Shown here: positions 51,301 to 60,334 of the stretch, piece after piece
Layout: the number at the start of each line of letters is the position of its first letter
Numbering within the stretch: the stretch's first letter is position 1
DNA from: Pseudomonas mohnii
GTDB taxonomy: Bacteria; Pseudomonadota; Gammaproteobacteria; Pseudomonadales; Pseudomonadaceae
NCBI RefSeq assembly: GCF_900105115.1
Contig: NZ_FNRV01000001.1
Span: 3,705,501 to 3,769,500 of the forward strand
Length of the DNA stretch: 64,000 bases
Reading direction: 5' to 3'
Translations under genes and position numbers: made by a program
The notes under the pieces: model-generated
Told to the model about the DNA's origin: nothing
The model's database searches: none
Seen by the model: only the letters and a program-made list of their open reading frames with translations

Positions 51301-52365
51301 ATGCCTCAACCGCGTCCCTACAAAGTTGCACTCAACGGCTACGGCCGGATTGGTCGTTGCGTCTTGCGTGCGTTGTTCGAGCGAGGCGAGAAGGCCGGGT
51401 TTGAAATTGTCGCGATCAACGATCTGGCCGACATGGCCAGCATCGAATACCTGACACGCTTCGACTCCACCCACGGGCGCTTTCCCGGCGAGGTGAAGGT
51501 CGACGGCGATTGTCTGCATATCAATGGCGACTGCGTGAAGGTCCTGCGCAGTGCCACCCCCGAAGGCATCGATTGGGCGTCCCTGGGCGTCGATCTGGTG
51601 CTGGAATGCTCCGGCGCCTACCACACCCGTGCAGACGGCCAGCGTTTCCTCGACGCCGGCGCCCCCCGGGTGCTGTTTTCCCAGCCGATGGCCAGCGAGT
51701 CGGATGTCGACGCCACCATCGTCTACGGCGTGAACCAGGATTGCCTGACCGGCGATGAACTGCTGGTGTCCAACGCGTCCTGCACCACCAACTGCGGCGT
51801 GCCGTTGTTGCGCCTGCTGGATCAGGCCATTGGTCTGGAGTATGTGTCGATCACCACCATTCACTCGGCGATGAACGATCAGCCGGTGATCGATGCGTAT
51901 CACCATGAAGACCTGCGCCGCACCCGTTCGGCGTTTCAGTCGGTGATTCCGGTGTCCACTGGTCTGGCGCGCGGCATCGAACGCCTGTTGCCGGAACTTG
52001 CCGGGCGAATTCAGGCCAAAGCCGTACGTGTGCCAACGGTTAACGTGTCTTGCCTCGACATTACGATGCAGACCGTCAGCGATACCGACGCCGTGGAGGT
52101 CAACCGGATCTTGCGTGAGGCGGCCACCAGTGGCCCGCTCAAGGGGCTGTTGGCCTACACCGAGCTCCCACATGCAAGCTGTGATTTCAATCATGACCCA
52201 CATTCGGCCATCGTCGATGCCAGTCAGACCCGTGTTTCCGGCCCCCGGCTGGTCAACATCCTGGCCTGGTTCGACAACGAATGGGGTTTTGCCAACCGAA
52301 TGCTGGATGTAGCCGAGCATTATCTGCAAACAGCTACTTCACTTTCTGTCTCTACAAAACAGTAA
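51301..52365 (+). CDS. epd: D-erythrose-4-phosphate dehydrogenase
   Basis: 354 residues, GAPDH-like. It oxidises erythrose-4-phosphate to 4-phosphoerythronate with NAD, feeding pyridoxal phosphate synthesis. NAD site [20 protein letters not shown]; catalytic Cys in [36 protein letters not shown] separates Epd from true GAPDH. ATG at 51301; an upstream open frame is a translated REPIN. pgk follows after 17 bases. Confidence 0.94.
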   Translation: MPQPRPYKVALNGYGRIGRCVLRALFERGEKAGFEIVAINDLADMASIEYLTRFDSTHGRFPGEVKVDGDCLHINGDCVKVLRSATPEGIDWASLGVDLVLECSGAYHTRADGQRFLDAGAPRVLFSQPMASESDVDATIVYGVNQDCLTGDELLVSNASCTTNCGVPLLRLLDQAIGLEYVSITTIHSAMNDQPVIDAYHHEDLRRTRSAFQSVIPVSTGLARGIERLLPELAGRIQAKAVRVPTVNVSCLDITMQTVSDTDAVEVNRILREAATSGPLKGLLAYTELPHASCDFNHDPHSAIVDASQTRVSGPRLVNILAWFDNEWGFANRMLDVAEHYLQTATSLSVSTKQ

Positions 52366-52382
52366 CTCAGGAAATGCGACCC

Positions 52383-53546
52383 ATGACCGTGTTGAAGATG
52401 TCCGACCTCGATCTGCAAGGTAAGCGCGTATTGATCCGCGAAGACCTCAACGTCCCAGTCAAGGACGGAGTTGTCACCAGCGACGCGCGAATCCTGGCTT
52501 CGCTGCCGACCATCAAGCTGGCCCTGGAAAAAGGCGCGGCCGTGATGGTTTGTTCGCACCTTGGCCGTCCGACCGAAGGCGAGTTCTCGGCCGAGAACAG
52601 CCTCAAGCCAGTCGCCGACTACCTGAGCAAGGCCCTGGGCCGTGAAGTGCCGCTGGTGGCTGACTACCTGGGCGGCGTCGACGTCAAGGCCGGCGACATC
52701 GTGCTGTTCGAAAACGTGCGCTTCAACAAGGGCGAGAAAAAGAACGCTGACGAACTGGCCCAGCAATACGCCGCCCTGTGCGACGTGTTCGTGATGGACG
52801 CCTTCGGCACCGCTCACCGTGCCGAGGGTTCGACCCACGGCGTGGCCAAGTTCGCCAAAGTCGCTGCGGCAGGTCCCCTGCTGGCCGCCGAGCTGGATGC
52901 ACTGGGCAAAGCCCTCGGCGCTCCGGCCAAGCCAATGGCCGCCATCGTCGCTGGCTCCAAGGTGTCGACCAAACTCGACGTACTGAACAGCTTGAGCCAG
53001 ATCTGCGACCAGTTGATCGTCGGCGGCGGCATCGCCAACACCTTCCTCGCGGCTGCCGGTCACCCGGTCGGCAAATCCCTGTATGAGCCGGACCTGCTCG
53101 ACACCGCCCGCGCCATCGCCGCCAAGGTCAGCGTACCGCTGCCGGTGGACGTGGTGGTGGCCAAGGAGTTCGCCGAAAGCGCCGAAGCTACCGTCAAGCT
53201 GATCGCCGACGTCGTTGCCGACGACATGATCCTGGACATCGGCCCACAGACCGCAGCGAATTTCGCCGAACTGCTGAAGTCATCGAAAACCATCCTGTGG
53301 AACGGCCCGGTCGGCGTGTTCGAGTTCGATCAGTTCGGTAACGGCACCAAAGTGCTGGCCCAGGCCATCGCGGACAGTGCGGCGTTCTCGATCGCTGGCG
53401 GCGGCGACACCCTGGCGGCTATCGATAAGTATGGCGTTGCCGACCAAATCTCCTACATTTCTACCGGTGGCGGCGCGTTCCTCGAATTCGTCGAAGGCAA
53501 AGTGCTGCCAGCCGTTGAAGTCCTGGAAAGCCGGGCCAAGGCCTGA
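52383..53546 (+). CDS. pgk: Phosphoglycerate kinase
   Basis: 387 residues. Glycolytic enzyme transferring phosphate from 1,3-bisphosphoglycerate to [23 protein letters not shown] opens the N-domain; [29 protein letters not shown] and [30 protein letters not shown] are canonical. Same operon as epd. Confidence 0.97.
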   Translation: MTVLKMSDLDLQGKRVLIREDLNVPVKDGVVTSDARILASLPTIKLALEKGAAVMVCSHLGRPTEGEFSAENSLKPVADYLSKALGREVPLVADYLGGVDVKAGDIVLFENVRFNKGEKKNADELAQQYAALCDVFVMDAFGTAHRAEGSTHGVAKFAKVAAAGPLLAAELDALGKALGAPAKPMAAIVAGSKVSTKLDVLNSLSQICDQLIVGGGIANTFLAAAGHPVGKSLYEPDLLDTARAIAAKVSVPLPVDVVVAKEFAESAEATVKLIADVVADDMILDIGPQTAANFAELLKSSKTILWNGPVGVFEFDQFGNGTKVLAQAIADSAAFSIAGGGDTLAAIDKYGVADQISYISTGGGAFLEFVEGKVLPAVEVLESRAKA

Positions 53547-53581
53547 GGGTCGCCCGTTTGACCCGGCAAGGGAGTGTTCAC

Positions 53582-53803
53582 ATGGTCAAGACGCTAGCGC
53601 TGTTGATCGTCGCGGGCTCACTGGCGGCTTGCGGGAGTAACCCGAAAGCCACGCCGGACCCTGCGCCGGTTGCACCCCAGAACGGCTGCTACCAGGCCGA
53701 GTGGCAGGCGGAGACCAATCCGGTGATCAACAAGCGTTCCGGGCCTGATGGCCTGGACAAGTACGAGACACAGACGCCCGCCAAGGAACGTGGTTGCCCT
53801 TGA
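53582..53803 (+). CDS. Small putative lipoprotein
   Basis: 73 residues. Signal with lipobox LAAC (Cys17), then a short Pro-rich linker and CYQAEWQAETNPVINKRSGP. Two further cysteines remain in the mature chain. Function unknown; the equivalent of a small gene between pgk and the aldolase gene in other Pseudomonas. 35 bases after pgk, so probably cotranscribed. AAGGGAG precedes the ATG at 53582. Confidence 0.78.
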   Translation: MVKTLALLIVAGSLAACGSNPKATPDPAPVAPQNGCYQAEWQAETNPVINKRSGPDGLDKYETQTPAKERGCP

Positions 53804-53859
53804 CGGGTCTGACTGATTACTCAGGGCTGGCGGCGTGTGCTGTCAGTCGAGGAGCACGG

Positions 53860-54192
53860 ATGAAAGGTTTTATCGCCGTTGCGGCGTTGGCGTTGTTGGC
53901 GGGTTGCGCTCAGTTGAACCTGTTCCAGTCCTCCGCTCCTGTGGATAACTGGACCACCTGGACCTGCGACAGCCAGGCCAAAGTGCTTTGGCGCTACACC
54001 GACGACAGCCGCAAGGAAGTCGACGTGCGCCTGGGCGGTGCCGATCAGGTTTACCGCTTGAAGCAGGAGCCGGGCGCGTCGGGTTCGCTGTATAGCGACA
54101 ACATGCTGGCGTTTCACATAAAAGGTGAGGAAGGCCTGGTTTACTGGGTCGCCACCAATGATTTGATTGGCCGTGGCTGTAAGGCGCAATAA
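53860..54192 (+). CDS. MliC-like lipoprotein (possible C-type lysozyme inhibitor)
   Basis: 110 residues. Lipobox LAGC (Cys16), then WTTWTCDSQAKVLWRYTDDS, VYRLKQEPGASGSLYSDNML and FHIKGEEGLVYWV, resembling the MliC barrel in which Ser and Lys in the last loops contact lysozyme. Cys residues (TCDS, GRGCKAQ) fit the expected disulfide. The match is moderate, so lysozyme inhibition is inferred. GAGGAG lies 6 bases before the ATG at 53860. Confidence 0.68.
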   Translation: MKGFIAVAALALLAGCAQLNLFQSSAPVDNWTTWTCDSQAKVLWRYTDDSRKEVDVRLGGADQVYRLKQEPGASGSLYSDNMLAFHIKGEEGLVYWVATNDLIGRGCKAQ

Positions 54193-54208
54193 ACGGACTA
54201 CGCCGTAC

Positions 54209-54310
54209 CTGTAGGAGCGAGCCTGCTCGCGATGGTCGTTAACGATGACGCTGGGCGCCTGAATGCCCGCGTTGTCTGGGCCACCATCGCGAGCAAGCTC
54301 GCTCCCACAG
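54209..54310. repeat. REPIN before the aldolase gene
   Basis: Left arm CTGTAGGAGCGAGCCTGCTC, right arm ATCGCGAGCAAGCTCGCTCC. The 60-base spacer differs from that at 51148-51247 at only about three positions. Confidence 0.92.
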
Positions 54311-54447
54311 AGGGCCGATGTTCTGGGATTGATGCAACACCGAATTCGCAGCCCGGAATTAACCCCCGATCTGCAATAACTTGAATAGCCGCCGCCGCTA
54401 CGGCAGGCTGGCACGATTAACGACCCAATCCGGGAGAGACACACACA

Positions 54448-55512
54448 ATGGCACTTATCAGCATGCGCCAGATGCTGGACCACGCAGCCGAGTTCGGCTA
54501 CGGCGTTCCAGCCTTCAACGTCAACAACCTTGAGCAGATGCGCGCCATCATGGAAGCCGCTGACAAGACTGACTCCCCGGTGATCGTCCAGGCCTCGGCC
54601 GGTGCACGCAAATACGCCGGCGCGCCGTTCCTGCGTCACCTGATCCTGGCGGCAATCGAAGAATTCCCGCACATCCCGGTGTGCATGCACCAGGACCACG
54701 GCACCAGCCCTGACGTCTGCCAGCGTTCCATCCAGCTGGGCTTCAGCTCGGTGATGATGGACGGTTCCCTGGGCGAAGACGGCAAGACCCCGACTGACTA
54801 CGACTACAACGTCCGTGTGACCCAACAAACCGTGGCCATGGCTCACGCCTGCGGCGTTTCGGTAGAAGGCGAGCTGGGCTGCCTGGGTTCGCTGGAAACC
54901 GGCATGGCCGGTGAAGAAGACGGCATCGGCGCCGAAGGCGTTCTGGATCACAGCCAGATGCTGACCGACCCGGAAGAAGCCGCTGACTTCGTCAAGCGCA
55001 CCCAGGTCGATGCCCTGGCCATCGCCATCGGCACCAGCCACGGCGCCTACAAGTTCACCAAGCCACCTACCGGCGACGTGCTGGCGATCGACCGTATCAA
55101 GGAAATCCACAAGCGCATCCCGAACACTCACCTGGTGATGCACGGTTCGTCTTCGGTACCGCAAGAGTGGCTGGCGATCATCAACCAGTACGGCGGCGAC
55201 ATTAAAGAAACCTACGGCGTACCGGTTGAAGAAATCGTCGAAGGCATCAAGCACGGCGTGCGCAAGGTCAACATCGACACCGACCTGCGTCTGGCATCCA
55301 CTGGCGCAATGCGTCGCCTGATGGCCACCAACCCGAGCGAATTCGACCCGCGTAAATTCTTCGGCGCCACCGTGACGGCCATGCGCGACGTGTGCATCGC
55401 TCGCTACGAAGCCTTCGGCACCGCGGGCAACGCTTCGAAGATCAAGCCGATCTCTCTGGAAGCGATGTTCCAGCGTTACCTGAAAGGTGAGTTGAACGCC
55501 AAGGTCAACTAA
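54448..55512 (+). CDS. fba: Fructose-bisphosphate aldolase, class II
   Basis: 354 residues. Zinc-dependent aldolase of gluconeogenesis and the Entner-Doudoroff/EMP cycle. Marks: [20 protein letters not shown], zinc histidines in [37 protein letters not shown] and [13 protein letters not shown], and the phosphate loop [18 protein letters not shown]. Own ribosome site GGGAGAGAC. Strong terminator after it. Confidence 0.97.
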   Translation: MALISMRQMLDHAAEFGYGVPAFNVNNLEQMRAIMEAADKTDSPVIVQASAGARKYAGAPFLRHLILAAIEEFPHIPVCMHQDHGTSPDVCQRSIQLGFSSVMMDGSLGEDGKTPTDYDYNVRVTQQTVAMAHACGVSVEGELGCLGSLETGMAGEEDGIGAEGVLDHSQMLTDPEEAADFVKRTQVDALAIAIGTSHGAYKFTKPPTGDVLAIDRIKEIHKRIPNTHLVMHGSSSVPQEWLAIINQYGGDIKETYGVPVEEIVEGIKHGVRKVNIDTDLRLASTGAMRRLMATNPSEFDPRKFFGATVTAMRDVCIARYEAFGTAGNASKIKPISLEAMFQRYLKGELNAKVN

Positions 55513-55535
55513 GCCTTCAGCGTTTGAGTTGCATG

Positions 55536-55563
55536 AAAAACCCGCCGAAAGGCGGGTTTTTTT
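55536..55563 (+). terminator. Terminator of fba
   Basis: AAAAACCCGCC-GAAA-GGCGGGTTTTTTT, 23 bases after the stop. Confidence 0.92.
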
Positions 55564-55662
55564 ATGGGCAGGTTAAAAGTCAAAACTTGAATCTATTTAT
55601 TTTATTAGTTGTAGGAAGAGTTACTCGATGAACAGGCATTTTTCCATTTGTTTTGGTTGCCT

Positions 55663-55691
55663 TTGACAGGGTGCAAGGGGTGAGCTAAATG
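55663..55691 (+). promoter_or_regulatory. Candidate promoter for the unknown secreted protein
   Basis: TTGACA, 17 bases, TAAATG. The -35 is perfect and the -10 weak. The predicted start falls at the hairpin described next. Confidence 0.4.
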
Positions 55692-55696
55692 AGTTT

Positions 55697-55725
55697 ATCG
55701 ATGGCTGGATCGCCATCGATTTTTT
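55697..55725 (+). terminator. Terminator-like hairpin just upstream of the 55750 gene
   Basis: ATCGATGGC-TGGATC-GCCATCGAT followed by TTTTT: a 9-bp perfect stem with a T run. The next gene starts 24 bases later, so it may be an attenuator, a 5' stabiliser or the end of a short transcript from the fba side. Confidence 0.6.
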
Positions 55726-55749
55726 CATTCATGGAAGAGGAACTTGAGC

Positions 55750-56166
55750 ATGTTTTCTGGAAAAAATATCAAGCAACCAGGTCTTTATGTTTTATCGATG
55801 TTGTTCCTGGGGGCCAGCTCGGCCAGCGCCCATGCAGCCGACCACTATTTTACGGCCTCTATTGATAGCAAGGGTGCAGTGATAAGGCAGTCGCCCGAAT
55901 GGATCAGTAGCGTGAAACATTATCCGCGGCCGGGGTATTTTTCTGAATATGAAATATCCCTCAAGGCTGGCATATTTGAGCGAGCATCAGGGTTCTGCTC
56001 TGTATCTGTAACGGATGTTGAGTCATACGACGATTTGTTATTCGCTCAAGCCAAACTGGCCGGAACGCCGACGACACGTAAGTTGAAAGTGATCACCCAA
56101 GTATCAGGCAGTTCAGAAAAGGATGTGGGGACGTCCAAGAGTTTCATGCTGATGTGCGTTCGTTAG
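55750..56166 (+). CDS. Unknown secreted protein
   Basis: 138 residues. A signal peptide (GLYVLSMLFLGASSASAHAA, cleavage near residue 30) precedes a chain with no family I recognise: DHYFTASIDSKGAVIRQSPE, HYPRPGYFSEYEISLKAGIF and a cysteine pair (GFCSVSV, LMCVR) suited to a disulfide that closes a small beta domain. The ATG at 55750 has GAGGA at proper distance; a TTG two codons earlier is too close. Base composition is clearly more AT-rich than the neighbours, with codons such as ATA and TTA, which suggests acquisition from elsewhere. Confidence 0.68.
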   Translation: MFSGKNIKQPGLYVLSMLFLGASSASAHAADHYFTASIDSKGAVIRQSPEWISSVKHYPRPGYFSEYEISLKAGIFERASGFCSVSVTDVESYDDLLFAQAKLAGTPTTRKLKVITQVSGSSEKDVGTSKSFMLMCVR

Positions 56167-56261
56167 GATTCAGGACGAGCAAGTGATCCGGTGAGACTTC
56201 GGTCGCGCCGGATCACTCTTTGACAGCCCGTCAGGTGCTTCGGGACTTGAAAGAAAAATAG

Positions 56262-56930
56262 TTATTTATCGTGATCGATATCCAGCTTGCTGAACGTCAC
56301 CATGCCGCCCTCGCTGGTGTATCCGGTGTTGTCCTGCACATACACCCCGGCCTTGAAGTACAGCGGTTTGTTGCGCCACGTCGCGCTGATATTGCTATCC
56401 CACTGGTAACCCGCCGCGCTGATGCCCAGTGCGCCGCCGGGACTGAGGTGGATGAGGTAGGAGAACTGCTGATTAAGTTTCACCCCGGTGGCGATGGTGA
56501 TCACCCGGCCTTCGTCGTCGTCAGGGTGCATGCGCACTTTGGCGACGATGTTGCCGCTCAAGGTCTTGGTCTTGTACTGGTACTCGACCTTCACCAAGGG
56601 TTTCTGGCTTTCATAGGCATGGATCTGGCCAATCACGATCTTGCCCGAACTGGGTACCTGGTTCACCGCCAGGGTGGCGCGCAGGGAGTTGTCGGCGTCC
56701 GGGTAGCACCAGTTTTTCAGCGTGCCATTACTGTAGGTTTCCCGCAGCTCGGTGCGCGGGTAGATGGCGTTTTCAGTACGCGAGCCGGTCACCGGGGACC
56801 AGAAGAACAGTGTGCCGGTGTTGGAATGGAAGTATTGATCCTTGAAGCCGTTCACCAGTTTGGAGGTTTCTACGGTGTACGGCGGGCTGCCGACGGGAAC
56901 GCTGAGGTTCCAGGTTGCGAGGTCGATCAT
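56262..56930 (-). CDS. Polysaccharide lyase family 7 protein (alginate lyase)
   Basis: 222 residues, single beta-jelly-roll domain. The three family 7 signature strands are present: YPRTELRET (RxELR), VIGQIHAYE (QIH) and LYFKAGVYVQDNTG (YxKxGxYxQ), carrying the catalytic Arg, Gln, His and Tyr. It should cleave alginate by beta-elimination; QIH rather than QVH is usually linked to guluronate preference. No signal peptide follows the chosen ATG (MIDLATWNLSVPVG), nor from the longer start 20 codons upstream, so export is unexplained. GGAAG precedes the start. Confidence 0.88.
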   Translation of the reverse strand: MIDLATWNLSVPVGSPPYTVETSKLVNGFKDQYFHSNTGTLFFWSPVTGSRTENAIYPRTELRETYSNGTLKNWCYPDADNSLRATLAVNQVPSSGKIVIGQIHAYESQKPLVKVEYQYKTKTLSGNIVAKVRMHPDDDEGRVITIATGVKLNQQFSYLIHLSPGGALGISAAGYQWDSNISATWRNKPLYFKAGVYVQDNTGYTSEGGMVTFSKLDIDHDK

Positions 56931-57253
56931 AGTCAAAAGCTTCCACGAATTTTTACTGCACGCACGTACTAATCGCTCTAGCACGCCCATTCTGGGCGGC
57001 CTTTATAAGCGCAGAGGGCTTTTTTGTTAATGCCCGTCCGGCGCTTTGCTGGCGTCAACAACCTGTCGAAATGCCATCTATGCCGGTTTTAGCGGGCTGC
57101 AGCGCCGACCGTTAGTCGGTAAATGGACGCTTCAGTTAAATGATGGCGCTCTGATACCTTCTGGTTTCCCGGATCCGGGTCTAGAGTGAAGCTTCAGTAT
57201 TTGTCCGGTTTTCACAAGAACCCGGCCTGACGTCCCGAATATAGAGAAGCAGC
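56931..57253 (+). other. Divergent promoter region, no gene seen
   Basis: 323 bases between the lyase and the GGDEF-EAL gene. It contains a small hairpin (CCGACCGTTAGTCGG, 57106-57120) and the 12-base palindrome CCCGGATCCGGG (57168-57179). No clear promoter consensus was identified. Confidence 0.3.
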
Positions 57254-59377
57254 ATGGAATGCGCCCACCTCAAGCCAGCCGAAGGCAGCTCAACCTTATT
57301 AATCGTCGACGATTACCCTGAAAACCTGATCAGCATGCGCGCGTTGTTGCAGCGCCAGGACTGGCAAGTCATCACAGCTGCATCGGGTTTCGAGGCCCTC
57401 GGCCTGTTGCTTGAACACGAAGTCGACCTGGTACTGCTGGATGTGCAGATGCCGGGCATGGATGGATTTGAAGTCGCGCGCCTGATGCGCGGCAGCCAAC
57501 GAACCCGACTGACACCGATTATTTTTCTCACCGCCAACGAGCAGTCCCAGGATGCTGTGATCAAGGGCTATGCCAGTGGCGCGGTGGATTACCTGTTCAA
57601 GCCATTCGATCCGCAGATTCTCAAGCCCAAGGTTCAGGCGTTGCTGGAGCACCAGCGCAATCGCCGGGAGTTGCAGCGCCTGAGCCATGACCTGGAGGTC
57701 GCTCGCGCCTTCAATGCCTCGATATTGGATAACGCCGCCGAGGGCATTCTGGTGGTCGGCGACGACGGCCGGATCGGCTTTGCCAACCCGGCGATCTCGC
57801 GGCTGCTCAATGCACCGGTGCGAGAGCTGCAAGGCAGGGAGTTCCTGGATTTCCTGCAAAAACCGCATGTCCCGGTCTGGGCCGATTCGGATCTGTTGGC
57901 CGGGTACAAGCGCGGCGACACGGTACGCCTGCACGATGCGCTGTTGCGTACCGCGCCGGGACAGCAGGTGTCAGTGGCGCTGTCCTGTGCGCCGTTGCCC
58001 GCCGAACAGCGGGCGATGGTGGTGACGATTCAGGATATGTCGGTGGTGCGTCACCTGCATCAGCAACTGGAATCCCAGGCGGTCACCGACCCGTTGACCG
58101 GGCTGCTCAATCGGCGCGGTTTTTACCAGACCGTGGAAACCCTGCTGTTGCGCGGCGAACGCTCCGACAGTGCCTGGGTGCTGTTGTACCTGGACCTCGA
58201 TGGCTTCAAGCGGGTCAACGATTTCCTCGGTCACGATGCCGGCGACCGGGTGCTGCGCTGGGTGTCCGAGCAACTGAAGGCCTGTCTGCGGCCCTTCGAT
58301 ATCCTGGCGCGCATGGGCGGCGACGAATTCACCGCCTTTCTGGACCTGGAGTTCCCGGAGCAAGCGGCCAAGATTGCGGAAAAACTGATTGAGCGGGTTT
58401 CGATTTGCCAGCAAATCGATGGCCTGGATATCGCCCTGGGCGCGAGCATTGGTATCGCGACGTTCCCGGATTGCGGCGCCAATCTCGACGGTTTGTTGCG
58501 GGCTTCCGACATCGCCATGTACGAAGCCAAGCGCGCCGGGCGTCAGCAGTATCGTTTTTACGATCATGAAATGAACGGCCGGGCACGCTCGCGGTTGATG
58601 CTCGAAGAAAGTGTGCGCACGGCCATCGAGAATCGCGATTTCAACCTGGTGTATCAACCCCAAGTGTCCATCGCCGACGGGCAGATTCGTGGCTTCGAGG
58701 CGTTGCTGCGCTGGCAGCACCCCAGCGTGGGCGATGTGCCGCCTGGACTGTTTTTGCCGTTGCTGGAAGAGGCGCGATTGATCAGCCGCCTGGGCAGCTG
58801 GATTTACCATCGCGGTGCCGGGCAGCGCAAAGCCTGGGAAGCGCTGTTTGCCGAGGATCTGGTGCTGGGCGTCAGTTTGAGCAGCACGCAATTCGCCATG
58901 CCTAACCTGGTCACCGAGCTGCGCCAAGTGCTGGATCGTCATGGCTTGCAGGCGCGTCATCTGGAAGTCGAGGTGACGGAAGCGGCCTTGATGCATCATC
59001 CCGATGAGACCCGCAAACAGCTGCGGTTGCTGCGCAATCTTGGCGTCCGGGTCGCGCTGGATGATTTCGGTTCCGGCCCGTGTTCGCTGGCTCATTTGCG
59101 CGATCTGGAACTGGATACGCTCAAACTTGACCGCCATTTGATCGCGCGGCTACCGGACTCTTCGCGGGATGCGGCGCTGGTGCGCAGTGTCATCGAGCTG
59201 TGCAAGCAGTACGGGATGCTGGTGATTGCCGAAGGGGTGGAAACCATTGCGCAGTACAACTGGCTGCAAGCCAATGGTTGCGAGTATGTGCAGGGTTTTC
59301 TGGTGTCGCGTCCGATGATGGCCGAAGACACCGGCCACTTTGTGCAGCCGTTTGACTGGAGCGCGCTGACTCATTGA
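57254..59377 (+). CDS. Response regulator with PAS, GGDEF and EAL domains
   Basis: 707 residues. Receiver at 14-130 with phosphoacceptor Asp63 (LLLDVQMPGMDGFE), a coiled linker, PAS at about 150-260 (ILDNAAEGILVVGDDGRIGF), GGDEF at about 278-435 with intact GGDEF (355-359) and an RxxD inhibitory site (RPFD) five residues before it, and EAL at about 455-700 with EALLRW (Glu482) and DDFGSGPCSLAHL. Both active sites look intact, so it could make and degrade cyclic-di-GMP. EAL loop 6 reads DDFGSGPCSL where DDFGTGYSSL is canonical. No cognate kinase gene is adjacent. Confidence 0.93.
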   Translation: MECAHLKPAEGSSTLLIVDDYPENLISMRALLQRQDWQVITAASGFEALGLLLEHEVDLVLLDVQMPGMDGFEVARLMRGSQRTRLTPIIFLTANEQSQDAVIKGYASGAVDYLFKPFDPQILKPKVQALLEHQRNRRELQRLSHDLEVARAFNASILDNAAEGILVVGDDGRIGFANPAISRLLNAPVRELQGREFLDFLQKPHVPVWADSDLLAGYKRGDTVRLHDALLRTAPGQQVSVALSCAPLPAEQRAMVVTIQDMSVVRHLHQQLESQAVTDPLTGLLNRRGFYQTVETLLLRGERSDSAWVLLYLDLDGFKRVNDFLGHDAGDRVLRWVSEQLKACLRPFDILARMGGDEFTAFLDLEFPEQAAKIAEKLIERVSICQQIDGLDIALGASIGIATFPDCGANLDGLLRASDIAMYEAKRAGRQQYRFYDHEMNGRARSRLMLEESVRTAIENRDFNLVYQPQVSIADGQIRGFEALLRWQHPSVGDVPPGLFLPLLEEARLISRLGSWIYHRGAGQRKAWEALFAEDLVLGVSLSSTQFAMPNLVTELRQVLDRHGLQARHLEVEVTEAALMHHPDETRKQLRLLRNLGVRVALDDFGSGPCSLAHLRDLELDTLKLDRHLIARLPDSSRDAALVRSVIELCKQYGMLVIAEGVETIAQYNWLQANGCEYVQGFLVSRPMMAEDTGHFVQPFDWSALTH

Positions 59378-59422
59378 ATTCGCTACACTGGCGATCTTTT
59401 CGTCACTTGTGTTGCCGCACCG

Positions 59423-59914
59423 ATGACCGCGTTGAAATACCTCCAGGCTTACCCCGCCACGCTGCAGGACCAGGTACGCCAGTTGATCGCTGACGGTCGA
59501 CTGGGCGACTACCTGAGCCAGCGTTACCCGCAAAAGCATGACGTGCAGAGCGATAAGGCGCTGTACACCTACGCGCTCGACCTCAAGCAGGAATACCTGC
59601 GAAACGCCCCGGCCATCGACAAGGTGTTGTTCGACAACCGTCTGGACCTGACGCACCGCGCGCTCGGTCTGCACACCACGATTTCCCGGGTGCAGGGTGG
59701 CAAGCTCAAGGCCAAGAAAGAAATTCGCATCGCCTCGCTGTTCAAGGAAGCGCCTTCCGAATTTCTGAAAATGATCGTGGTGCATGAGTTGGCGCACTTC
59801 AAAGAGTCCGATCACAACAAGGCGTTCTACAAACTGTGCGAACACATGCTGCCGGGCTATCACCAGGTGGAGTTCGATGTGCGGGTCTACCTGACCTGGC
59901 GGGATATGCAATAA
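59423..59914 (+). CDS. YgjP-like metallopeptidase (M48-related, DUF45)
   Basis: 163 residues. The zincin motif HELAHFKESDHNKAFYKLC gives HExxH plus a downstream His, as in YgjP/WLM proteins. Upstream is a less conserved helical region (LQDQVRQLIADGRLGDYLSQ). Cytosolic; substrate unknown. The next gene starts 17 bases later, so the two may be one operon. Confidence 0.85.
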   Translation: MTALKYLQAYPATLQDQVRQLIADGRLGDYLSQRYPQKHDVQSDKALYTYALDLKQEYLRNAPAIDKVLFDNRLDLTHRALGLHTTISRVQGGKLKAKKEIRIASLFKEAPSEFLKMIVVHELAHFKESDHNKAFYKLCEHMLPGYHQVEFDVRVYLTWRDMQ

Positions 59915-59931
59915 AAGAAAAGGATCGTCAG

Positions 59932-60228
59932 ATGGATGTCAGCAAGACCAAAAGCAGCTTCTACCGTCGCCTGTACGTGGCGTACTTGATCGACAGCGGG
60001 TTGGCCAGCAGCGTTCCTGCGTTGACCGAGGTGACCGGCATGCCTCGGCGTACGGCCCAGGACACCATCGCCGCATTGGCGGATCTGGATATCGTTTGCG
60101 AGTTCGAGCAGGAAGAAGGTGCACGCAACCACGCCGGGCGCTATCGGATTCGCGAGTGGGGAGCGATTGATCGGGGATGGATCGAGCGCAATTTGCGGCA
60201 GATCAAGGCAGTGCTGGAGTATCCCTGA
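59932..60228 (+). CDS. Small winged-helix DNA-binding protein
   Basis: 98 residues. TKSSFYRRLYVAYLIDSGLA then VPALTEVTGMPRRTAQDTIA and LADLDIVCEFEQEEGARNHA show a winged helix: recognition helix PRRTAQDTIAAL and a wing after it. Resembles the DUF2250/FaeA-like helix-turn-helix proteins annotated in Pseudomonas; no effector domain is present. Start MDVSKTKSSFY at 59932 after AAAGGAT. Function unknown. Confidence 0.78.
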   Translation: MDVSKTKSSFYRRLYVAYLIDSGLASSVPALTEVTGMPRRTAQDTIAALADLDIVCEFEQEEGARNHAGRYRIREWGAIDRGWIERNLRQIKAVLEYP

Positions 60229-60251
60229 GATATGTGACGCCGGTGATGACG

Positions 60252-60330
60252 CCATCGCGGGCAAGCCACGCTCCCACAAGGTTTGTGTCGTTTGCTAAAA
60301 ACCTGTGGGAGCTGGCTTGCCAGCGATGGG
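60252..60330. repeat. REP pair before elaA
   Basis: CCATCGCGGGCAAGCCACGC and GTGGGAGCTGGCTTGCCAGC, inverted but of different arm types (GCGGGC versus CTGGC), suggesting two independent insertions. Confidence 0.8.
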
Positions 60331-60334
60331 GCCC

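Noticed and set aside
57168..57179. Palindrome CCCGGATCCGGG as an operator
   Set aside because: Only 12 bases and GC-rich; such palindromes are common by chance in this genome.
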